Part shown: in pieces, positions 7,801 to 15,622 of the stretch
Layout: each line of letters begins with the position of its first letter
How positions within the stretch are numbered: the first letter of the stretch is position 1
NCBI GenBank assembly: GCA_964354135.1
Contig: CAYGZA010000146.1
Span: 1 to 15,622, forward strand
From: CAYGZA01 sp964354135
Lineage (GTDB): Bacteria > Planctomycetota > Planctomycetia > Pirellulales > Thermoguttaceae
Length of the DNA: 15,622 bases
Direction: 5' to 3'
The notes under the pieces: generated by a model
Told to the model about the DNA's origin: nothing
What the model saw: only the letters and a program-made list of their open reading frames with translations
The model's database searches: none
Position numbers and translations under genes: made by a program

Positions 7801-10553
7801 TCAAGGTCCGAGAGCCGACGCCTCAGGAATTCAAGGAATTCGAAGCGGATTGGGGGCTCTGGGAGAAAGTCTCCCAGAAACCCGCGCTCGACAACCAGGG
7901 TCTCCTCGATACCTGGCGCCTGGAATGCCAGGTGCTGTTCGGACCCGGCCCGCAGTTGAGCCGGCAACCCGTGTCGAGCTTTGCGGGCTTGCCCGCGGAG
8001 GTGGCCCCGTACGCCCGCTACGTTTGGGCTTGTGCCTTGGGCGTCAGTGCCAAGCCCGACTGGGAGAAGGTGTTCGAGCACTTGGGCCAGACGTTCCCGG
8101 CCGCTGGCCGGCCGCAGGGGATTATCGGCGTGCAGGGCCGGCTGAAGAGGGCCGTGGAGCTGGCGGTCAAGGCGTCGACCGAGATCCGCCCCAAGCAGGC
8201 GCCCAAGGAGCTGGCGGGCAATCCCTTCGGCGACCAGGACAAGGCGGCGCAGCACTACCGGCTCCTCAAGGTCGCTTATGACAGCGGCGTTGAGCTGGCG
8301 CCCGACCGAAAGCGCGGACTGGAGATCAGTCTGGCCCTGGCGGCATGGCACAAATCCCAGCCCGAGGGGCCGCTCGTGTCGACGTTGACCGCGGACCTCG
8401 CGACGGTTCCGGACGGCCAATTGGGGCCGGACGCGGTGCCCCTGCTTCTCGCGTATCTCCAGAGCCACCTGCCGGGCCAACCGGTCGCAGAGCCGGGCCC
8501 GAAGGACGGGCCCGCGATCCTCCGCGCCTGCAAGCGGCTGTGCGACCGGGTCAAGGACTCAAGTCTTGGTAGCGAAGAGATCAAGACGCTCTACGACCGG
8601 ATCCTGAAGCCCGCCTGGCAGTTGGCGCACGCAATGAGGCAAGACAAGGCCCTCGCGTCCGGATTGGAGGAGTTCTTTGCCAGCGCCGGCGACCTGACCT
8701 GGAAGCACAAGGATGCCGCATGGCCGGACGACGTGTACAAGTTCGGCGAGGACTTGTACGCGTCGGCGATTTATCATGGGGGCGACCCGGGCCAGGACGC
8801 CGCCCGAGGGCGGATAGTCTCCGAGTACTACACCCGACGTGGTCAATTCGCAGTCAAGCAGAAGGATCCCAATCTGGAGGGCATCCTCCAAGACGCGGAC
8901 GCGGCCCTCAAGTTCAATCCGGACGCATGCCACGCCCACGCACTGCGAGGGCGGGTCTTGCTCGATCGTGGCAAGTCCCGGGCCGACCGCCGGCTTATGA
9001 TCGCCGACCTGACCGCATCGGTAAAGTCCTACCGAGTCGCCGTCAAGAGCTGTCCGGAAGCCGAGAAGGCGGAGTACTTGCCGGAGTACCTCCTGCGTTT
9101 GGGCAGTGCGTGCGTCTTGTGTGCCAATTACGAAAGCGACAGGCGGGAGGAATACTTGAAGCTGGCAGCCGAGTACGCGAAGGATGCCAGTGCCTGGGAG
9201 CACAGCCTACCGAGCTTCCCCTTCCTCCTCCTGGGGAACGCCTACGAGGACCTGGCGTGGCTGGTGGAATACGACCCCGTGGTCAATTACACGAAGGCCA
9301 TCGACGCATTCGGCCGGGCGGCGCTGATCGAAGGGCCGGACAAGGCGAAGGCGCGCTGCAGCGTGGGACGCTGCTACTTCAAGGCGTTATGGGACACCTA
9401 TCTCGCCCCCGCCGAATTCAAGAAACAGAACGATAAGGAGATGGTCGACACGGCGATAAGGAACTACGACGCGGCCAAGGACGCGGATTCGAGCCTCGTG
9501 GAACTCTATTTCCAGCTTGGCCGTGCCTACGCTTTCCTCGCCAAGGCATTCGACCGCCCGGAAGACTATCAGAAAGCCGACGATTCCTTCCAGAAGGCGA
9601 AGGACTTGGCGATGACGCAGAACCTTGCGAATCGCGCGACGTACGTTACCTATTGGGCCAGCTTCCCTCTGCAGAACAGGCCGCTCGATTTGGACACCAG
9701 GTACAAGAAGGCCAGGGAGCGCGCCGAAAAACTCCGCGGCCTTCCCATCACCCCGGGAGGGCTTTCGGACCCGGCAAAGGAAGAGAAGCTGATTGAGGCG
9801 ACGGCTTACCGGCTTAAGGGACAGTTCGACAAGGAACGAGAGGTCTACGATGCGGCGCTCCAAGGCGCAAAGCAGGTCGATGCCTCGGACATTGGGTTGT
9901 TGCTCGCCCGCGCAAACCACAGCGTGGTCTCGGCCAAGCTCCTGCAAAACCAAGGGAACGATCAAGCCGCCGACGAAGCCGCCCAGGTGGCCATTGTCGA
10001 TGCAGAGGCCGCAGCGAAGGCAGCCGTGTTCCCCCAGTCGGAAGCGTCTGCGCACATCCTTGCCGCCTTGGGGTACCTCACAAAGTACGAAGGGGCCGGG
10101 AGCGAGCAAAACGTGGATGCCGCCAAGAGAAGCGAGCAAGACTGGAACTCCGCCAAGAAGCACGTCGACGAAGCGATTGCGCTTCCCTCGGGGCGCGCGA
10201 AGGTAGAGTCCTATCTCATTGGCGTCAGAGTCCTCAACAAGAAGCGAGCGACTCCTCAGGAGAGGGCCGGCCTCGATGTACGAGCGGTCAACTGGTACGA
10301 TGAGGCCACTCGGTTGTGCCGAGGGCATATCGAGGAGAAGAAGTACTTAGAGGACGCCGTAAAGATGGGCAAGATGGTGGGGTCGTCCGATACCAGAACA
10401 CTTCTCGACGCCAAGAACTGGCAAGACATCGGGAACAAGGTCAAGGGGTGGCAGAAGAGGCGGATTGAGCTCGAGTCGGACGCCCCAGCCCGCCAGAAGC
10501 TCGTCGAGGAGCTCAAAGAGCTTGAACAGATGTGGGCCCCACCTACCAAGTGA
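4866..10553 (+). CDS. Giant membrane-anchored Ser/Thr protein kinase with exported helical-repeat/TPR tail
   Basis: The 1895-residue protein starts with a eukaryotic-like kinase domain (about 15-315) that should phosphorylate Ser/Thr of unknown targets. Visible motifs are a glycine loop VAKGAIGEV (23-31, first Gly replaced by Ala), catalytic Lys45 in VALK, HGDIKPQN (182-189) in place of HRD, DFG (201-203) and APE (225-227). The catalytic Asp184 and Asn189 remain. A loop of about 30 residues (86-118) is inserted before the hinge strand LVIAMGWG. An Arg/Pro-rich linker leads to one membrane helix (about 394-413). The preceding arginines put the kinase in the cytoplasm and the remaining 1480 residues outside. 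That tail has about 45-residue helical repeats (469-700), a long helical region, and TPR-like motifs at about 1320-1600. No Shine-Dalgarno site precedes the ATG. It is probably co-transcribed with the downstream haem protein. This kinase-plus-tail design is common in planctomycetes; the ligand is unknown. Confidence 0.9.
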   Translation: MIPSGHQFGSRYLPVPYRPIRFVAKGAIGEVWKATGQGGLEVALKIVDLYGREGVKEFEGLQRIKNIRHANLVPIIGYWLIEGGQLLEDLSSDLPGTPSGSQGAIASLAGVGGTQDTAGGPVTLVIAMGWGDKSLFTRLGECGKGGIPRDELLEYMEGAAKGIDYLNSGPPEQGVRGAPIIHGDIKPQNILIVGDSVQVCDFGLARAVEAARKTTTGMGTVAYAAPELLRGKPHRTSDQYCLAISYFELRTGKLPFEEDLTPAAVVQRHETGELDFSGLTPGELEVVRRATFWDPDQRWPSCREMARALRRVYEAEEGGVSGLPSQPEIRETPKPGGAPPERPARVAGTLIVQESQRVELGRTPSIRQVAETVSVRPEPPGPTPAPRPRRRRLPAVVTLLVLVAMGGVGILAYPPARQRVVALFRPGPPEPERRGGEEKQQPKPVDVTKDGPPEEKDGKKAPTASADSVKEIEASIAEKKFAEASDALDKTPLTVTQRDDLLRKLNDAWSATLADLKGQKKYGEAIGVFEEAAARCTGSDDERKKQRGELITLWSSQIAELGKANQFAQALEELSAVPDRSEAGKEKGKLREELRVAWLGQFRALIKAKDFGGARKMLLSPPVELVDASASKSLEKELAKADGDARASAAIAAIQSHVLEKRFEDAIKALADSEKDLPESDRENQRDQVGVAWLGQLETESKSRLDSPTFLDSCKAMLGRFPESAEARLLQARALVQKPDYDQALDDLKKLASVPDGFRPLYSVLRFIADYHTQPAMRGKLKNEVEQRLASVKADQRFGMNRWEGPELEAIKKKYDDSDTGDKVKMAQQEFDTLLAQIDEGVKAGTAEGLSAAKGALQRAAALPVGPDRQVRLELRQATVGLCSPQAAPAEVDAAYSGALKLLEREDLLKVNEKDRAKDLQLLWLPLGRVGAKKLDDARLAKEIEQALKVVRAGCNHFSDTSLAAPIGPLWDKAVATAVKVREPTPQEFKEFEADWGLWEKVSQKPALDNQGLLDTWRLECQVLFGPGPQLSRQPVSSFAGLPAEVAPYARYVWACALGVSAKPDWEKVFEHLGQTFPAAGRPQGIIGVQGRLKRAVELAVKASTEIRPKQAPKELAGNPFGDQDKAAQHYRLLKVAYDSGVELAPDRKRGLEISLALAAWHKSQPEGPLVSTLTADLATVPDGQLGPDAVPLLLAYLQSHLPGQPVAEPGPKDGPAILRACKRLCDRVKDSSLGSEEIKTLYDRILKPAWQLAHAMRQDKALASGLEEFFASAGDLTWKHKDAAWPDDVYKFGEDLYASAIYHGGDPGQDAARGRIVSEYYTRRGQFAVKQKDPNLEGILQDADAALKFNPDACHAHALRGRVLLDRGKSRADRRLMIADLTASVKSYRVAVKSCPEAEKAEYLPEYLLRLGSACVLCANYESDRREEYLKLAAEYAKDASAWEHSLPSFPFLLLGNAYEDLAWLVEYDPVVNYTKAIDAFGRAALIEGPDKAKARCSVGRCYFKALWDTYLAPAEFKKQNDKEMVDTAIRNYDAAKDADSSLVELYFQLGRAYAFLAKAFDRPEDYQKADDSFQKAKDLAMTQNLANRATYVTYWASFPLQNRPLDLDTRYKKARERAEKLRGLPITPGGLSDPAKEEKLIEATAYRLKGQFDKEREVYDAALQGAKQVDASDIGLLLARANHSVVSAKLLQNQGNDQAADEAAQVAIVDAEAAAKAAVFPQSEASAHILAALGYLTKYEGAGSEQNVDAAKRSEQDWNSAKKHVDEAIALPSGRAKVESYLIGVRVLNKKRATPQERAGLDVRAVNWYDEATRLCRGHIEEKKYLEDAVKMGKMVGSSDTRTLLDAKNWQDIGNKVKGWQKRRIELESDAPARQKLVEELKELEQMWAPPTK

Positions 10554-10566
10554 CGCGATCGGCCGG

Positions 10567-13008
10567 ATGTGCTCGTGGGGAGTTCTGCTCGTCCTTGCGC
10601 TCCCGGCGGGACCTCTAGCCTCCCAGGCAAAGGCCGCCGAGGAGCCCGCGCTTCGGGCCGCGGTCGAGGCCGACTGGACGGCCCAGGAGCATCGCCGCGG
10701 CCGCAAGCCGCACGACCCGGCCGCCATCCGCGACGCCCTGGCCCGTGGGCAGCGCCTGCTACAGGAGCTGGCAAGGTCGGGTGGCATGCCCTCGCGAAGC
10801 GTGGGCATGTCGGCCGAGCCGCACCGCGATGCAAGCGGCGCCATGCCGCCCCATCGGGAAGAGGCCGCGGCGCTGCGGATGCTGGGCCAGAAGGCCGATC
10901 GCGTGGAATCGCTCGACGAGCCAGCGCGGTTGGCCCTCTATCGCGAGATCCGCTCCGTCACGCGGAGCTTGGCCCTGGCCAATCCGCTGGTCGCCGCCAA
11001 ACCGATCGTGTTTGTGAAGCGGCACCGCTTCATCTTTCAGATGCTCCACGAATACGTCGGCTATTACTACAACTACGCGGGCCTGGCGGGCGGCGGCGTT
11101 CATGTGCTCGAAGAGCCCGGCCGGTCGCTCAAGACCCGCGATCTTACGGCAGGCCGCCTTTCGCCGGGAAGCTGCACCACGCCGGCCGTCGCGTACGACG
11201 GGAAGACCGTGTACTTCGCGTTTGCCGAGGTCCGTTCGGCGGACCGCAAGCAGGGGCCCGGCGGGCACTGGTTGCGGCTGAAGCCGGCTTCTTCCGTTCC
11301 GGAGGAGCTGAACTACTACTCGCCGGGCCGGGCCAGCTTCCACCTCTTCGCCGTGGACGCCGACGGCCGGAACGTGCGCCAGCTCACCACGGGGGCGGAC
11401 GACGACTTCAACCCCTGCCCGCTCCCCGACGGCCGTCTCGCCTTCCTTTCGACGCGGCGCGGGGGCTTCTGCCGCTGCGGCGGAGATTACGAGCCGGTCC
11501 CCACCTACACGCTCCACCGCATGGACGCCTCGGGCGAGAACGTGCGGACGCTCTCCTTCCACGAGACGAACGAGTGGCATCCTTCGGTCCTGGACGACGG
11601 CCGGATCGTCTATTCCCGCTGGGACTACGTCGATCGCTCGGCCGCCCACTTCCACGGCCTCTGGGTCACCAATCCCGACGGCACCAATCCCCGCATCCTC
11701 TTCGGCAACTACACCAAGAGGATCAGCGCGTGCTTCCAGCCCCGGGCAATTCCGGGCTCGCACAAGATCCTGTTCGTGGCCGGGGCCCATCATGCCGACG
11801 TGGGCGGGTCGCTCGTGCTGCTGGACCCGCTGCGCACGCGGCTCGATCCGCAAACCGGCGAGGACACGCTGGAGCCCCTGGAGGTCCTCACGCCGGAGGT
11901 CTGTTATCCCGAGGCCCCGGATTGGCCCAAGAGCTACTACACCAGCCCGTGGCCGCTCTCGGAGGATTTCTACCTCGTGGCCTTCAGCTTCGATCCTTTA
12001 CCCGGCTGGGGCTCCAAGGTGACCCGGGATACCGAGACCGGCATTTACTATTTCGACCGCTTCGGCAACCTGGAGCTGCTCTACCGCGAGCCTGGGATCT
12101 GCGCGACGGACCCGATGCCGCTGGCGCCGCGCGGGGCCCCGCCGGTTATCCCCAGCACGCTCGACCCCGCCCTGGGCGACGAGGGGGAGTTCCTGCTTGC
12201 GAACGTCTATTGGAGCCTGATGCCCTTGCCGTCCTCGCGGCCGATCCGCACGCTCCGGGTCTACCAGGTGCTGCCCAAGACGACGCACACGGCGGACCAG
12301 CCGCTCATCGGCTATGCCCGCCAGGCGGGGGCGCGAATGCTCCTGGGAACGGTGCCGGTGGAGGCCGACGGCTCCGCCCGCTTCCGGGCCCCGGCGCGGA
12401 AGCCGCTCTACTTCCAGGCGGTCGACCAGTCGGGGCGGGCGGTCGCCGGGATGCGGAGCGTCACGTATCTCCAGCCCGGGGAGCGCCGCGGGTGCGTCGG
12501 CTGCCACGAGCCGCCGAATGTGTCACCGGGCCCGCGACAAACGCTGGCGTCGCGGCGGCCCGCGTCGGTGATCGAGCCGGGGCCGGACGGCACCCGGCCG
12601 TTCAGCTACCCGCGGCTGGTCCAGCCCGTGCTGGATCGGCACTGTACCCGCTGCCACGACGACTCCTCAGGTCCGGACAAGAGCAAGCTCGTGCTGACCG
12701 GTGAGCCTGCCGGCCCATACACCCGGTCGTATAAGAGCCTGGAGCCGCACGTCCGGTGGTACTCGTGGCTGGGCCGCTCGATCGGCGACACGGTCACTCA
12801 GCCCGGGCGCATGGGCGCCGACGAGAGTCCGCTCACCAGGATCCTCGACGACTCCAACCACGCCGGCCAAGTCCAGCTTCCTGACGAAGACCGCCAGCGG
12901 CTCTACATCTGGCTGGACGGCAATGCCCCCTTCTACGGCACCTACGGCGAGGCCGAGCAGCGGGCCCAACGCGCCGGCGAGCCCGTCCCGCCGCCCGCAG
13001 TGCAATAG
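10567..13008 (+). CDS. HzsA-like exported di-haem c-type protein (hydrazine synthase alpha-subunit-related)
   Basis: I start the gene at the ATG at 10567 (813 residues), because it opens a signal peptide, MCSWGVLLVLALPAG, with likely cleavage near AKAA (about 23-24). The longer frame from 10465 would overlap the kinase and bury that signal. A beta-propeller-like region (about 170-520) has TolB/WD-type strands such as DDFNPCPLPDGRLAFLSTR and HPSVLDDGRIVYSRWDYVD. A middle domain follows (GTVPVEADGSARF, about 593 on). Then come two CxxCH haem sites, CVGCH (643-647) and CTRCH (693-697), with His728 and His765 as possible distal ligands. This order matches the HzsA-related family. Anammox HzsA joins ammonia and nitric oxide into hydrazine with HzsB and HzsC, neither of which is visible here, so that reaction should not be assigned. 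Cys284, Cys302 and Cys304 are candidate metal ligands or disulphide partners. It lies 13 bases after the kinase stop. Confidence 0.85.
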   Translation: MCSWGVLLVLALPAGPLASQAKAAEEPALRAAVEADWTAQEHRRGRKPHDPAAIRDALARGQRLLQELARSGGMPSRSVGMSAEPHRDASGAMPPHREEAAALRMLGQKADRVESLDEPARLALYREIRSVTRSLALANPLVAAKPIVFVKRHRFIFQMLHEYVGYYYNYAGLAGGGVHVLEEPGRSLKTRDLTAGRLSPGSCTTPAVAYDGKTVYFAFAEVRSADRKQGPGGHWLRLKPASSVPEELNYYSPGRASFHLFAVDADGRNVRQLTTGADDDFNPCPLPDGRLAFLSTRRGGFCRCGGDYEPVPTYTLHRMDASGENVRTLSFHETNEWHPSVLDDGRIVYSRWDYVDRSAAHFHGLWVTNPDGTNPRILFGNYTKRISACFQPRAIPGSHKILFVAGAHHADVGGSLVLLDPLRTRLDPQTGEDTLEPLEVLTPEVCYPEAPDWPKSYYTSPWPLSEDFYLVAFSFDPLPGWGSKVTRDTETGIYYFDRFGNLELLYREPGICATDPMPLAPRGAPPVIPSTLDPALGDEGEFLLANVYWSLMPLPSSRPIRTLRVYQVLPKTTHTADQPLIGYARQAGARMLLGTVPVEADGSARFRAPARKPLYFQAVDQSGRAVAGMRSVTYLQPGERRGCVGCHEPPNVSPGPRQTLASRRPASVIEPGPDGTRPFSYPRLVQPVLDRHCTRCHDDSSGPDKSKLVLTGEPAGPYTRSYKSLEPHVRWYSWLGRSIGDTVTQPGRMGADESPLTRILDDSNHAGQVQLPDEDRQRLYIWLDGNAPFYGTYGEAEQRAQRAGEPVPPPAVQ

Positions 13009-13033
13009 CACAGCCGCGTGGCGCCCCGCTGTG
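13009..13033. terminator. Small hairpin between convergent genes, weak bidirectional terminator candidate
   Basis: CACAGC (13009-13014), directly after the HzsA-like stop, pairs with GCTGTG (13028-13033) around a 13-base GC-rich loop. The convergent gap is only 42 bases. No T-tract follows on either strand, so intrinsic termination is doubtful. Confidence 0.3.
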
Positions 13034-13050
13034 GGGTAAGCGGCCGACTG

Positions 13051-15622
13051 TTACTTCGCCTCCTTCTTCGGCGTTTTGTTCGCCGGGAGTTGCATGTCGA
13101 TCTCGGCGTGAATGGAGAGCGTGCCCGGTTGGACGGTTGCGTCCATCTCCAGCCCGCGGAGCCAGTCGAGCGGCGGGGCCTGGAAAACGGCGTCACGAGT
13201 CGTTTTTCCGGAGGGTGAGTCATCCGGCTGTGGGGCCGGGGTAGAAGCGACTCCCGACCCCTTTTTCGTCATCGCCGTCGAGGTCCAATATCCCACGCCG
13301 GCGGGCGTCTGGCGATAAACGTACTCGCCGCCGAGCGGGCAGATCAGCCGCGCGTCCAGGAGCAATTCGGCGGCGGCCTTCGCCTGCTCGCCTGGCATGT
13401 GGAGCTGCTCGGCCACCTGGTGCATTAGCCTCACGTTGCCGACGCTCGTCTGCCGCGTCCGCGAGTAGCCCCAGGAGTTCAAGAAGGGCGTGATCCGGGC
13501 GTTGGACAAATCGACCGCCCGGAGACGGAACTGTGCCGGCCGCTCCGCCTTCTCATAGTGCAATTGGGGAATCACCTGTTCCAGCACGTCGCGATGGAAC
13601 GAAAAGACCCGGAAGCTGTCGAAATCTTTGCTCCAGATTCTGGGTTCCTCCTTCGGCGGCACGACCGCGTCGGGCAGGCCGATTCTCCGCTGCGGCAAGA
13701 GAAGTCCCAGCCACCCCAGGTCGCCGTCGGTGCCGAGGTAGCCGACGACGAGGTCCCGCAGCCGGCCGAGCGGGAGCATCTTCCCCTCGATCACCTCCAC
13801 TGCCGGCCCGACGAATTGCAGCCCGCCGAAAAGCCGCTGCCGGGTCAGAACGACCTCAAAGGCCACCGAATCGCCGGACACGGGGGCCAAGCGGTTCGGC
13901 TCGGGCAAGCCGACGATCTTGGACGCCATCTCGAAGTGCTTCCGGGAAAACGGCGTCATCCGCACGTCCAGGACGACCCGCTCCCGGTTTTCGGCTCGCG
14001 GCTCGCGGCGGATGCCCGCCAACACCGGGTCGAGCCGCTCCCAGTTCGCGCGGTAGAACTCGCCGAACTGCTGGAAGGACTCAAGCTCCCCGCGGCTAGC
14101 GCGCGTGACCTCAACGTCGGGGATCGGGATGAAGGCCCCTCGCTCGCCGCGGAGGGAGTCGCGGACCTCGCCCTTTTCGAGCACGGTGCGGCTCCCGTCG
14201 GCCCGCGGGCCGAATCCCGGCGGCAGGAAGCCGCCCGCGACGAGCTGTTCGATCGTGTCGCCCGGCTTGCCCTCGGTTGCCGAAGCCAACAGGGCCATCT
14301 CGACCAGCTCGATATCCGCCAGGGCCTCGACGCGGCGAACCATCTCCACGCGATACGCCGGCGAGGTGAGATTCTTGAAGAACTCGCCCGAGAGGTACGC
14401 GAACACCGTGTCCTTCCGCGCAAGCGGCATGACCGTCCGGGCGTGGCGGAACTCCTTGGACGCCCCCAGGCTCCCCTTGCCCGAGCGGGTTTCCAGAAAA
14501 CGCTTCACCAGGGCCTTGGACGTGGTCACGAAGTGGTAGTCGCCGTCGACGGCGTAGTAGGACCGCACGCTGCCGTCGGGCGAGGACAAGAACGAGACCT
14601 TCTGCCCGGCGATCTCGACCGTCTGCTCGGTAACGCCCTTGATGCTCTTGACCCGCTCCTGCCGTTGCCGCTTGAAATCGGCCCCCAGGAGCAAGCTGCT
14701 CTTGGCCTGAAACAGAAGCCCATAGGCGCCGCCTTCTTTGAGGAAGAGGTCGGTCCCGACGATCGCCACGTCGGCGATCAGCGTGTCGCCCAGGAGCCGC
14801 GCGAGGGCCGTGGTTTCGACCGCCAGTTGCGTCTCAAACCGCTGCCGGGTGCCGGTGTCCAGCCCGCGGGTGGCGATCAGGTTCTGGAAATCGCCGTTCC
14901 AGCGGGCCAGCGTGTCCTGGAACCAGAGGAAGTTGGCGAAGCTGCCGAAACGGACGTAGAGCCATTCGGCCGGGACCCGCCGGGCGATGGGCTCGATCGG
15001 CACGTCGGCGGCCGGCTCGGGGATCTCAAGTTCCGACGTGGCGACCGGCTCGGGAAGCGGTTGATCGGCCGGTCCACTCGACTGCGGCGGCCCGAGAAAA
15101 CGTTCTCGCTGGAGGGCAATCCGCAGCGATTCGGTCCCCGCGGCCAGTCCCAGCTCGCTTGCCAACTTGTCGTGCCAAGACGGGGCCTGGCGTTTGACCT
15201 CCTCGATGAGGTTGAGCCGCCGGCCGAGCATGGCGCGGAGGTAGTTTTCCACCAGCGGCGGGTAGTCGGGCTTCTTCTCCAAGAGCCCCGACTCGGCGTT
15301 GTACTGGCGCCACCAGGCCGCCAAGAGCCGCCAATGCCCGGCGCGGTCCGCCCGCGGCTTGATCGTCAGCTCGTCGGCCCGGCGGGACCGGACGACCAGA
15401 TCGAGCGGCTCAGAACCGACGAAGAGGAAGTAGACGTTGGTCCTTCCGGGCCGGTCGAGCACTTCGCCGACGATCCTTAGTGCCGGCCGCTTCGACTGGC
15501 TGAGCAGGTCCTTGACGGCCCCGAGGAGCGGCCGGCGCTCCACGGCCGGATAGAGCACCCGGTTCTCCTTGGCGCCGATCCCCAGGCCATCGGTCCCCAA
15601 GACCTCCGGCAGGAGCGACTCG
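13051..15622 (-). CDS. Large conserved-looking protein of unknown function, 5' end beyond the right edge
   Basis: The frame is open to the right edge: codons before the TTG at 15600 read ESLLPEV without a stop, so that TTG is unlikely to be the real start and the N-terminus is missing. About 857 residues are visible, ending in NKTPKKEAK. I do not recognise a named family with confidence. The middle (AYGLLFQAKSSLLL, GQKVSFLSSPDGSVRSYYAV, DGDYHFVTTSKALVKRFLE, DTVFAYLSGEFFKNL) resembles proteins of the DUF3352 kind, which repeat short beta-alpha units and are often envelope-associated; this is a weak call. An acidic, Pro-rich linker (PEPVATSELEIPEPAADVP) splits an alpha-helical N-terminal part from this region. 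The C-terminal part (RLMHQVAEQLHMPGEQAKAA, then LLLDARLICPLGGEYVY) looks like a winged-helix or scaffold module. No membrane helix, haem site or catalytic motif is visible in the present part. It converges on the HzsA-like gene. Confidence 0.75.
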   Translation of the reverse strand, partial: ESLLPEVLGTDGLGIGAKENRVLYPAVERRPLLGAVKDLLSQSKRPALRIVGEVLDRPGRTNVYFLFVGSEPLDLVVRSRRADELTIKPRADRAGHWRLLAAWWRQYNAESGLLEKKPDYPPLVENYLRAMLGRRLNLIEEVKRQAPSWHDKLASELGLAAGTESLRIALQRERFLGPPQSSGPADQPLPEPVATSELEIPEPAADVPIEPIARRVPAEWLYVRFGSFANFLWFQDTLARWNGDFQNLIATRGLDTGTRQRFETQLAVETTALARLLGDTLIADVAIVGTDLFLKEGGAYGLLFQAKSSLLLGADFKRQRQERVKSIKGVTEQTVEIAGQKVSFLSSPDGSVRSYYAVDGDYHFVTTSKALVKRFLETRSGKGSLGASKEFRHARTVMPLARKDTVFAYLSGEFFKNLTSPAYRVEMVRRVEALADIELVEMALLASATEGKPGDTIEQLVAGGFLPPGFGPRADGSRTVLEKGEVRDSLRGERGAFIPIPDVEVTRASRGELESFQQFGEFYRANWERLDPVLAGIRREPRAENRERVVLDVRMTPFSRKHFEMASKIVGLPEPNRLAPVSGDSVAFEVVLTRQRLFGGLQFVGPAVEVIEGKMLPLGRLRDLVVGYLGTDGDLGWLGLLLPQRRIGLPDAVVPPKEEPRIWSKDFDSFRVFSFHRDVLEQVIPQLHYEKAERPAQFRLRAVDLSNARITPFLNSWGYSRTRQTSVGNVRLMHQVAEQLHMPGEQAKAAAELLLDARLICPLGGEYVYRQTPAGVGYWTSTAMTKKGSGVASTPAPQPDDSPSGKTTRDAVFQAPPLDWLRGLEMDATVQPGTLSIHAEIDMQLPANKTPKKEAK

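Noticed and set aside
10465..10566. Longer N-terminus for the HzsA-like protein starting at 10465
   Set aside because: It would overlap the kinase coding region by 89 bases and place 34 polar residues before a clear signal peptide; the ATG at 10567 is better.
10567..13008. Assignment as true hydrazine synthase and the organism as an anammox bacterium
   Set aside because: No HzsB/HzsC or other anammox genes are visible, HzsA-related proteins occur in non-anammox planctomycetes, and a presumed ligand position differs.
13558..15480. 640-codon open frame on the plus strand
   Set aside because: It is antisense to the right-hand minus-strand gene and shows the same antisense composition, without recognisable motifs.
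15598..15600. TTG as start codon of the right-hand minus-strand gene
   Set aside because: The frame stays open to the window edge with protein-like sequence before the TTG, and no signal peptide or ribosome binding site supports it.

Overview
The window is high-GC bacterial DNA that most resembles a member of the Planctomycetota, probably of the Pirellulales type. Three things point there: a giant Ser/Thr protein kinase with a long exported helical tail, a secreted two-haem protein related to the alpha subunit of hydrazine synthase (HzsA-like), and a short G-rich intergenic repeat whose complement reads through as the GEAPAEP peptide seen in many planctomycete annotations. Shine-Dalgarno sequences are weak or absent before most starts, which also fits. 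The phylum call is inference from gene families; there is no rRNA marker here.

Layout from left to right. (1) 1-1793, + strand: the 3' end of a large repetitive, RTX-like surface or secreted protein that runs off the left edge. (2) 1794-1859: a short convergent gap with a GC-rich stem-loop repeat. (3) 1860-4241, - strand: a complete, isolated TonB-dependent outer-membrane receptor. (4) 4242-4865: a 624-base divergent control region with no credible gene, several hairpins and an 18-bp perfect palindrome. (5) 4866-10553, + strand: a 1895-residue membrane-anchored Ser/Thr kinase. (6) 10567-13008, + strand: the HzsA-like two-haem protein, 13 bases downstream of the kinase and probably in the same transcript. 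(7) 13009-13050: a convergent gap with a small hairpin. (8) 13051-15622, - strand: the C-terminal part of a large, unrecognised protein that runs off the right edge.

How the genes may work together. The only clear functional unit is kinase plus HzsA-like protein: a cytoplasmic kinase domain tied through one membrane helix to about 1480 exported residues of helical repeats, next to an exported c-type haem protein. A signalling or assembly relation between them is possible, but rests only on gene order. The receptor, the RTX-like protein and the right-hand protein each appear to be separate units. No hydrazine synthase beta/gamma genes, cytochrome partners, TonB/ExbB/ExbD genes, tRNA, rRNA, insertion sequence or CRISPR array are visible.
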